NCBI RefSeq assembly: GCF_000597865.1
Contig: NZ_CP007452.1
Span: 503,183-567,182 of the forward strand
Length of the DNA stretch: 64,000 bases
Direction of reading: 5' to 3'
DNA from: Peptoclostridium acidaminophilum DSM 3953
Lineage (GTDB): Bacteria; Bacillota; Clostridia; Peptostreptococcales; Peptostreptococcaceae
In this document: positions 58,449 to 64,000 of the stretch, in pieces
Layout of the letters: each line of letters opens with the position of its first letter
How positions within the stretch are numbered: the first letter of the stretch is position 1
Position numbers and translations under genes: made by a program
The notes under the pieces: model-generated
What the model was told of the DNA's origin: nothing
The model's database searches: none
The model's input: only the letters and a program-made list of their open reading frames with translations

Positions 58449-58661
58449 ATGAGTTATAACACAAAGAACTTTACCGAACAGGGCGGAGATAAAACCGTCA
58501 TTGGTGGAACTCTTGAAATCAAGGATGGGGCGGTCGTTACTGGCCTCCCTGTTCTCGATAATCAAGCCTCAAGTACTGCTGCCACTGTAGAAGATTTGGT
58601 GACAGATTTCAACGCCCTTATTACCAAACTTAAAGCAGCAGGGCTAATGAACTCAGATTAA
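58449..58661 (+). CDS. Head fibre-like small protein (prophage B)
   Basis: 70 residues. SYNTKNFTEQGGDKTVIGGTLEIKDGAVVTGLPVL then VEDLVTDFNALITKLKAAGLM. Counterpart of the 8044 gene; the middle segment is five residues shorter. Confidence 0.75.
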   Translation: MSYNTKNFTEQGGDKTVIGGTLEIKDGAVVTGLPVLDNQASSTAATVEDLVTDFNALITKLKAAGLMNSD

Positions 58662-58679
58662 TGAAAGGATGGTGGCGGT

Positions 58680-58988
58680 ATGACACTGCTTGAAAAAGTA
58701 AAAGCGAACCTCATTCTTGAACACTCGGCGGACGATGAACTGCTTGAGATGTACATCACCGCCTCCACGCGGTACGCAGAGAGCTATCAGCATTTTCCTG
58801 AAAACCATTATATCGAAGCAGTTATGCCAGCCACTACAGAACAAGCCATCATCATGCTGTCGTCCCACTTTTATGAATCCAGGGACGGCAGTACCGGTGG
58901 TTTCTTTTCAGATAATGTTCAGGCTGGACAGCAGGTTTGGAATACGGTCAATCTCTTACTCAGACTTGATCGGGACTGGAAGGTGTAG
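58680..58988 (+). CDS. Head-tail connector protein, gp6-like (prophage B)
   Basis: 102 residues, very close to the 8296 protein throughout (LLEKVKANLILEHSADDELLEMYITASTRYAES, QQVWNTVNLLLRLDRDWKV). It is the last gene of the shared head module before the mosaic junction. Confidence 0.88.
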   Translation: MTLLEKVKANLILEHSADDELLEMYITASTRYAESYQHFPENHYIEAVMPATTEQAIIMLSSHFYESRDGSTGGFFSDNVQAGQQVWNTVNLLLRLDRDWKV

Positions 58989-58990
58989 CC

Positions 58991-59323
58991 ATGAGCTTTG
59001 GAAAAATGAATACCTTTATCGATATTGTTGAGCGCGTCACTATTAAGGATGCTGAAGGCTTCAAAACTGAGGTTGATAACATTGTAGCTTCGGTCAGGGC
59101 TTACCGTGAAGGCCGGCATGGCAATGAGAATTGGGCAAACCGAGCATCCTTCTCTGAAGCCACAGACCTTTTTCGATTTCGCTGCATCCCTGGTCTAGCC
59201 ATAACAACATCCATGGTGCTCATTCATAACGATAAGAGATTTGAAATAACATCCGTTGAAGATGTGAAAGGCCGTGGAATGTATATTGAAGTGCTGGTTA
59301 AGGAGGTGGTGCCAAGTGGCTAA
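58991..59323 (+). CDS. Head-closure / head-tail adaptor protein (prophage B)
   Basis: 110 residues from ATG two bases after the connector stop. Head-closure family: MNTFIDIVERVTIKDAEGFKTEVDNIVASVRAYREGRHGNENWANRASFSEATDLFRFRCIPGL. Not closely related to the A version. Shares only its first codons (ATG AGC TTT) with a relic in prophage A. Overlaps the next gene. Confidence 0.8.
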   Translation: MSFGKMNTFIDIVERVTIKDAEGFKTEVDNIVASVRAYREGRHGNENWANRASFSEATDLFRFRCIPGLAITTSMVLIHNDKRFEITSVEDVKGRGMYIEVLVKEVVPSG

Positions 59324-59747
59324 AGCAACAATGCGTATGCCCGATGAGTTTTTAATGAAGCTCTCAAAACTTGGTGATAAAACTGACGAAATTGTTTCTA
59401 AAGCTTTAGAAGCTGGAGGTGAGGTTGTTCTTGATAAAGTCAAAGCTAACCTAAAAGGAGTTATCGGAAATGGTACAAAAGAAAAAAGTCGTTCTACTGG
59501 CGAGCTTGTCACTTCACTGGGCCTTTCACCTACAAAGATAGATAAGAACGGAAACTCCAATGTGAAGATTGGTTTCAATGAACCTCGTAGTGATGGAGAT
59601 GCCAATGCCAAGATTGCAAATATCCTTGAATATGGTAAATCAGGTCAGCCACCAAAGCCTTTCTTGAAGCCAGCAAAGTCCGCTTCTCGGAAGTCATGCA
59701 TTGAAACCATGAAAGCAGAACTTAATAAGGAGATTGAAAAGCTATGA
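59316..59747 (+). CDS. HK97 gp10-like tail completion protein (prophage B)
   Basis: 143 residues from GTG at 59316 behind AGGAGGTGG. HK97 gp10 family (LSKLGDKTDEIVSKALEAGGEVVLDKVKANLKGVIGNG, ILEYGKSGQPPKPFLKPAK). Stops in an overlap of 4 bases with the next gene. Distinct in sequence from the prophage A gp10 protein. Confidence 0.82.
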   Translation: MAKATMRMPDEFLMKLSKLGDKTDEIVSKALEAGGEVVLDKVKANLKGVIGNGTKEKSRSTGELVTSLGLSPTKIDKNGNSNVKIGFNEPRSDGDANAKIANILEYGKSGQPPKPFLKPAKSASRKSCIETMKAELNKEIEKL

Positions 59748-60088
59748 GCTTGCTTGCAGATCTGAACCGCATACTGGAGCCCTTGAAGATTCCAGTGGAG
59801 ACCGGTGTCTTTTCAGACGAACCACCGGAGGAATACTTGGTTATCACACCCATGTTAGACAGGCTTGACCTCTTTGCTGACGATCAAAGCCATATGGTCC
59901 TTTCGGAAGCAAGATTGTCCCTGTTCACAAGGAGGAACTACATCAAGCGTAAAAAGGAACTGACAAAGGCACTCCAAACAGGGGGAATGACCATAACGGA
60001 CAGGCGGTATGTGGGCTACGAGAATGATTCTAAATATCACCATTACGCCATTGACGTAATGAAAGAATATGAAACGGAGGATGAATAG
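59744..60088 (+). CDS. Tail terminator-like protein (prophage B)
   Basis: 114 residues. Position and LNRILEPLKIPVETGVFSDEPPEEYLVITPMLDRLDLFADDQSHMVLSEARLSLFTRRNYIKRKKELTKALQTGGMTITDRRYVGYENDSKYHHYAIDV fit the minor tail terminator type. Identification rests on order and general resemblance. It is followed directly by the major tail protein gene. Confidence 0.7.
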   Translation: MSLLADLNRILEPLKIPVETGVFSDEPPEEYLVITPMLDRLDLFADDQSHMVLSEARLSLFTRRNYIKRKKELTKALQTGGMTITDRRYVGYENDSKYHHYAIDVMKEYETEDE

Positions 60089-60679
60089 ATGGCTACAATA
60101 GGACTTGACAGTCTATATTACGCGAAGATAACAGAGGATGCCAGTGGTCACGAGACCTACGACACTCCCAGGGTGCTGGCCAAGGCAATGACGGCGGAAC
60201 TTGGCGTTGAACTGGTGGAGGCAATTTTGTATGCAGACGACGGACCTGCCGAGGTTGTCAAGGAGTTCAAAAGCGGAACCCTTAGCCTTGGGGTGGATGA
60301 CATTGGTGCAACTACTGCCCAGGACCTGACGGGTTGCGTAGTGGACAGCAACAATGTTGTTGTTTCAAGGAGCGAGGATGGAGGGAACCCTGTTGCCATA
60401 GGGTTTCGTGCAAAGAAGGCAAATGGCAAGTACAGGTACTTCTGGCTTTACAGGGTCATATTCAGCGTACCCGCCACAAGCCTTGCCACCAAGGGTGATT
60501 CGATCACATTTAGCAGTCCCACCATAGAAGGCACTGTATTCAGAAGAAACAAACCTGATGGTGAGGACAAGCACCCTTGGAAGGCAGAGGTGACGGAGGG
60601 GGACACAGGAGTCCTTGAATCCACAATAACCGGATGGTTCGGAACTGTCTACGAGCCGGATTTCACAACTGGAATATAG
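60089..60679 (+). CDS. Major tail tube protein (prophage B)
   Basis: 196 residues with the major tail protein pattern IGLDSLYYAKITEDASGHETYDTPRVLAKAMTAELGVE, SRSEDGGNPVAIGFRAKKANGKYRYFWLYRVIFSVPATSLATKGDSITFSSPTIEGTVF. It starts right after the previous stop, behind ACGGAGG. Same fold, different lineage from prophage A. Confidence 0.88.
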   Translation: MATIGLDSLYYAKITEDASGHETYDTPRVLAKAMTAELGVELVEAILYADDGPAEVVKEFKSGTLSLGVDDIGATTAQDLTGCVVDSNNVVVSRSEDGGNPVAIGFRAKKANGKYRYFWLYRVIFSVPATSLATKGDSITFSSPTIEGTVFRRNKPDGEDKHPWKAEVTEGDTGVLESTITGWFGTVYEPDFTTGI

Positions 60680-60688
60680 GGGGTTAAT

Positions 60689-61102
60689 ATGGCTAAGGAT
60701 ACTAAAATCAAACTGGATGAGTCGGCTGAAAATAGGAGCACTGAAATTTCTATCGGGGGGACGGTGTTTCCCCTGATCCTTACAACAAAGGCCACCAAGG
60801 AGATAGCAAAGAGGTACGGCGGACTGGAGAACCTGGGAGCAAAACTTATGAAGTCGGAGAACTTCGAGATGGCCCTTGATGAGATCGTCTGGCTGATAAC
60901 CCTTCTGGCAAACCAGTCCATTCTTATTCACAATCTTAGGAACAGGGATGACAGAAGGGACCTGTTGACAGAAGAGGAATTGGAACTCCTCACAACCCCA
61001 TTTGACCTTTCGGAATACAAGAACGCCATCATGGCGAGCATGGTGAGGGGAACCAAGAGGAATGTGGAGAGTGAACCCTCAAAAAACGAGGAGGTCGGGT
61101 AA
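60689..61102 (+). CDS. Tail assembly chaperone, short form (prophage B)
   Basis: 137 residues. VFPLILTTKATKEIAKRYGGLENLGAKLMKSENFEMALDEIVWLITLLANQS, then a helical C-terminal part ending near SKNEEVG. It contains the classical slippery heptamer A AAA AAC at 61081-61087, 16 bases before its stop, for a -1 shift into the extension. Confidence 0.82.
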   Translation: MAKDTKIKLDESAENRSTEISIGGTVFPLILTTKATKEIAKRYGGLENLGAKLMKSENFEMALDEIVWLITLLANQSILIHNLRNRDDRRDLLTEEELELLTTPFDLSEYKNAIMASMVRGTKRNVESEPSKNEEVG

Positions 61103-61290
61103 GCGACGAAGAGCTGTTTATCCGACTGTTGTATTATGGGACAGTCCATCTGAACCGCATGGAAGAGGAAGTATGGCTGATGCCCTTGGGACATCTTCTT
61201 GATCTGTGGGAGTGCCACAAGCAGTTTGTTGGCATCTCAAGGCCGAAAACGATACACTGTATTGATGATGTTATTCCATCTGGATTATAA
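61082..61290 (+). CDS. -1 frame extension of the tail assembly chaperone (prophage B)
   Basis: The -1 frame is open across the zero-frame stop and ends with TAA at 61288-61290. After the stop it reads SDEELFIRLLYYGTVHLNRMEEEVWLMPLGHLLDLWECHKQF, the usual acidic and aromatic style of a T-type extension. The A AAA AAC heptamer in register makes this a strong frameshift call. The region downstream has no separate ATG or ribosome site. Confidence 0.85.
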
Positions 61291-61306
61291 GAAGAGTTAT
61301 GGAATA

Positions 61307-61315
61307 TGGTATAAT
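61307..61315 (+). promoter_or_regulatory. Extended -10 promoter of the GIY-YIG-like gene
   Basis: TGG followed by TATAAT (61310-61315), an extended -10 element. No good -35 is seen at 17 bases. The gene therefore appears able to be expressed without the phage late promoter. Confidence 0.6.
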
Positions 61316-61346
61316 TAAACATATTCTATAAACTGGAGGGGTTGGC

Positions 61347-61883
61347 ATGAATAGTTATTGTAAGTTTACCAATGAAATGATTCAAAGATTCAATATGTTA
61401 GATAGTATCACTGTAAACGAATATTTGTATTCGAAAAGAGATGCTATGTCCAAGGTGCCAAGTAAATCAGGAGTATATTTTATTGTGCTTAACAACCCTG
61501 ATGATGAGGATATTTTTATTAACCCTGGAACAGGTGGATATTACAAGGGAGAAGACCCTAATGTTGGTATTGAAGTATTAAGAGACAATTGGGTCAAAGG
61601 TGCAGATATTTTATATATAGGGAAAGCGGGAGGTATTAGAAAAAATGGTGTGCCATATCAAACAGAGTTAAAAACTAGGATTCGAACATTACTTAAATTT
61701 GGGAATAATATAGATGCTGCTCATAGGGGTGGAAAATATTTGTGGCAGCATAGAAATAGCAAGAATTTTAGAATTTACTGGTATGTTTGTAAAGAACATG
61801 AGAATGCCGTTGTACTGGAGAGAGAATTACTAGACGAGTTTGAAAATGTGTATGGGAAGCTTCCATTTGCCAACTTAGGGTAG
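61347..61883 (+). CDS. GIY-YIG-like protein inserted in the tail module (prophage B)
   Basis: 178 residues behind GGAGGGG. SGVYFIVLNNPDDED and ILYIGKAGGIRKNG supply the GIY and YIG signature; TRIRTLLKFGNNI and HRGGKYLWQHRNSKNFRIYWYV, then ENAVVLERELLDEFENVYGKLPFANLG, complete a GIY-YIG nuclease-like fold. It separates the chaperone and tape measure genes, which are normally adjacent, and has its own promoter and terminator, so it is probably a later insertion. AT-rich compared with its neighbours. Confidence 0.75.
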   Translation: MNSYCKFTNEMIQRFNMLDSITVNEYLYSKRDAMSKVPSKSGVYFIVLNNPDDEDIFINPGTGGYYKGEDPNVGIEVLRDNWVKGADILYIGKAGGIRKNGVPYQTELKTRIRTLLKFGNNIDAAHRGGKYLWQHRNSKNFRIYWYVCKEHENAVVLERELLDEFENVYGKLPFANLG

Positions 61884-61944
61884 AATGAAGCATATAATTA
61901 TCCAATCGCTAATTTAACTGAATTATAAAAATGTTATTTTTGAA

Positions 61945-61970
61945 GACACTTCAAATGAGGTGTCTTTTTT
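61945..61970 (+). terminator. Terminator after the GIY-YIG-like gene
   Basis: GACACTTCA and TGAGGTGTC pair with one mismatch around two bases, then TTTTTT. It closes the inserted unit and precedes the tape measure ribosome site. Confidence 0.75.
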
Positions 61971-61993
61971 CATGCCCTAAAGGAGGTGAAACC

Positions 61994-64000
61994 ATGTCGG
62001 ACTTTGGACTAAAGATTGGCGTTGAGGGAGAGAAGGAGTTCAAGAATGCCCTAAGGGAAATAAACCAAAGCTTCAAGGTGCTGGGCTCCGAGATGAACCT
62101 TGTGACATCCCAGTTTGATAAACAGGACAAGTCAATCAAGGCAGCGACTGCCAGGAATGAGGTTTTGAACAAGGAGATTGATACCCAGAAGGACAAGGTG
62201 AAGACCCTGGAGTCAGCCCTCAAGAATGCGTCTGAATCCTTCGGAGAGAATGACAAGCGGACCAAAGCCTGGCAGATTCAGCTCAACAATGCCAATGCTG
62301 ACCTGAACAGGATGGAAAAGGAGCTGAGGGAGTCTGCCGAGGAAGCTGAAGACCTTGGGGATTCATTGGAGGAGTCAGGCAAATCCGCTGATGATGCCGG
62401 TGGGAGGTTTGAGAAATTCGGTGGAATCCTGAAGGGAATAGGAATCGCAATGGGATCGGTTGTTGTGGCGGCAGGTGCAGCGGCAATAAAGCTGGGCAAG
62501 GAGGTGGTCCAGCAGTTCGGTGAGCTGGAGCAGAACCTTGGTGGGTCCGAGGCAGTGTTCGGTAAATATGCTACATCCATCCAGAAGACAGGCGAGGAAG
62601 CCTACAGGAACCTGGGCGTATCACAAAGCGACTATCTGGCAACGGCAAATAAGATGGGCGCACTGTTCCAGGGTTCAGGGATTGAGCAGCAGAAGAGCCT
62701 TGAGCTGACGGAAAAGGCAATGCAGAGGGCTGCGGATATGGCATCGGTAATGGGAATAGACATGCAGATGGCACTGGATTCAGTTGCAGGAGCTGCAAAG
62801 GGAAACTTCACCATGATGGACAACCTTGGTGTTGCCATGAATGCAACAAACGTCGAAGCCTACGCACTTGCCAAGGGACTTGACTTCACATGGAAGACAG
62901 CCACCCAGGCTGAAAAGGCCGAGGTCGCAATGCAGATGTTCTTTGACAGCACAGAGCAGTACGCAGGAAATTTCGCAAAGGAATCCACAGAGACAATAAC
63001 AGGATCGATAGGATTGATGCAGGCGGCCCTTGGCTCATTTACTGCAGGACTTGGAAATGCAGATGCTGACATGCAAAACCTTACGCAGAATCTTGTTGAT
63101 GCCTTCCAGTCAGTTGTAAAGAACATCGTACCCGTCCTTGAGAATGTAGTAGCCGCAATGCCGATAGCAACAGATGCTATCCTGGCTGCCGTGGGAGATT
63201 TGCTTCCAATACTTCTTGGAACTGCAACTGAGCTGTTCGAGCAGGTCCTTGGAACAATCCTCGAGCTCCTGCCTGAGCTGATACCTGCTGCGGTAGAAGC
63301 GGTCATTACAATAGCAGAGGCCCTTATAGCCAGCCTGCCGCTTCTTGTTGATGCGGCGGTTCAGCTCTTTACAGCACTTGCAGGAGGGTTGGGGTTGGCT
63401 CTTCCGGAACTGATGCCATCCATTGTGGAGGCGGTTATACTGATAGCGGCTACACTGATCGAGAATATAGACCTTGTGATGGAGGCTGCTTTTCAGATAA
63501 TCTCGGGTCTTGCACAGGGTATCCTGAATGCCCTGCCTGATCTTATAGAGGCTCTGCCGGCAATAATAATAGGCATCATAACATTTCTGACAGGAAGCAT
63601 ACCGGAATTAATCGCCATGGGAGTGGAGCTTACAGTCCAGCTTGGAACAGGTCTTATTCAGGCCATACCAAAGCTGGTGTCCCAGCTTCCCCAGATAATA
63701 GAGGCCATGGTTGAAGGGCTGGCAAAGGCAGTGCCTTCAGTTCTTCAGGTTGGAAAGGACATAGTGGAAGGGCTGTGGGATGGTATAGCATCAATGGTCA
63801 CCTGGCTGAGGACCAAGGTTGAAGGGATGTTAACCGGAATAGTCAAAGGAGTCAAGGGAGTGCTTGGGATCGAATCCCCGTCAAAGGTATTTGCCGGCAT
63901 AGGAACCAACATGGGCGAGGGTCTCGGGGATGGTTTCCTCAAGGAGATGAGGACTGTCGAGGAAGATATGAAAAGGGCAATCCCAACAAAGTTTGAAGGT
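61994..64000 (+). CDS. Tape measure protein, 3' end outside the window (prophage B)
   Basis: 669 codons are visible from ATG behind AAGGAGGTG and all remain open. Residues 1-130 are a coiled coil (LKIGVEGEKEFKNALREINQSFKVLGSEMN, LNKEIDTQKDKVKTLESALKNA). A TP901-type domain follows (LEQNLGGSEAVFGKYATSIQKTGEEAYRNLGVSQSDYLATANKMGALFQG). From about residue 370 come long runs of repeated hydrophobic helices (PEL/LP-rich, such as LLPILLGTATELFEQVLGTILELLPELIPAAVEAV). It ends near GIESPSKVFAGIGTNMGEGL. It is only distantly related to the prophage A protein. Confidence 0.93.
   Translation, partial: MSDFGLKIGVEGEKEFKNALREINQSFKVLGSEMNLVTSQFDKQDKSIKAATARNEVLNKEIDTQKDKVKTLESALKNASESFGENDKRTKAWQIQLNNANADLNRMEKELRESAEEAEDLGDSLEESGKSADDAGGRFEKFGGILKGIGIAMGSVVVAAGAAAIKLGKEVVQQFGELEQNLGGSEAVFGKYATSIQKTGEEAYRNLGVSQSDYLATANKMGALFQGSGIEQQKSLELTEKAMQRAADMASVMGIDMQMALDSVAGAAKGNFTMMDNLGVAMNATNVEAYALAKGLDFTWKTATQAEKAEVAMQMFFDSTEQYAGNFAKESTETITGSIGLMQAALGSFTAGLGNADADMQNLTQNLVDAFQSVVKNIVPVLENVVAAMPIATDAILAAVGDLLPILLGTATELFEQVLGTILELLPELIPAAVEAVITIAEALIASLPLLVDAAVQLFTALAGGLGLALPELMPSIVEAVILIAATLIENIDLVMEAAFQIISGLAQGILNALPDLIEALPAIIIGIITFLTGSIPELIAMGVELTVQLGTGLIQAIPKLVSQLPQIIEAMVEGLAKAVPSVLQVGKDIVEGLWDGIASMVTWLRTKVEGMLTGIVKGVKGVLGIESPSKVFAGIGTNMGEGLGDGFLKEMRTVEEDMKRAIPTKFEG

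Overview
The window looks like a chromosomal stretch of a low-to-mid GC Bacillota, most likely a member of the Clostridia. The support is strong AGGAGG-type ribosome sites, frequent TTG and GTG starts, clostridial-type siphophage modules and large serine recombinases. No rRNA or tRNA gene was seen, and no host housekeeping operon fixes the genus. Almost everything is mobile: two related prophages (A and B) lie in the same orientation, with a cargo and defence region between them.

Prophage A, late half (1-18.8 kb): two DNA methyltransferases (the first cut by the window edge), two small conserved phage genes, TerL, portal, ClpP-like prohead protease, HK97-type capsid, head-fibre and connector genes, tail genes with a probable -1 frameshift chaperone pair, tape measure, distal tail protein, a large tail protein with a short tandem repeat, holin and an amidase with a SPOR domain. 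A small ORF and three serine-recombinase genes follow (18.9-22.8 kb): two complete, the middle one lacking the catalytic domain.

Cargo region (22.8-29.3 kb): a promoter with a perfect 22-bp palindrome at its start site, then a run of mostly unrecognised genes (DUF1413-like, a zinc-knuckle/winged-helix protein coupled to a 332-aa unknown, three further small proteins). An MFS transporter, a pRiA4b ORF-3-like protein, a CopZ-N-like Fe-S metallochaperone and a broken Fe-S DNA glycosylase follow. A candidate structured RNA with its own terminator lies at 29.4-29.6 kb.

Defence region (29.87-37.8 kb): two converging operons meet at one bidirectional terminator. The plus-strand one is a small Xre regulator, a fused double adenine methyltransferase and an AlwI-family restriction endonuclease. 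The minus-strand one is a 278-aa protein of unknown function, a 920-aa SF1 helicase with a roughly 530-residue unassigned N-terminus, and a second Xre regulator paralogous to the first. Four 10-bp direct repeats lie just downstream of its promoter. This is the best candidate here for a poorly described system.

Prophage B (38.3 kb to the right edge): a sigma-like regulator, Rha, several nuclease-like proteins, VapE, VRR-NUC, SNF2 helicase, a DUF1492 late activator, HNH, TerS, a phage S-adenosylmethionine synthetase coupled to a ParB-methyltransferase, then a head module nearly colinear with A's. A HigBA-type toxin-antitoxin pair sits between TerL and portal, and a GIY-YIG-like gene sits before the tape measure, which runs off the window. 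The A and B head proteins are very similar up to the head-tail connector and then diverge abruptly, a typical mosaic junction.

Regulation that can be read directly: three copies of TTGCTA-N17-GATATATGTA before the accessory genes of both phages; three 10-bp repeats upstream of the late promoter of B; and a recurring arrangement of hairpin, T-run and strong ribosome site inside the late operons. Both TerL genes appear to start at a non-standard ATA or ATC codon.
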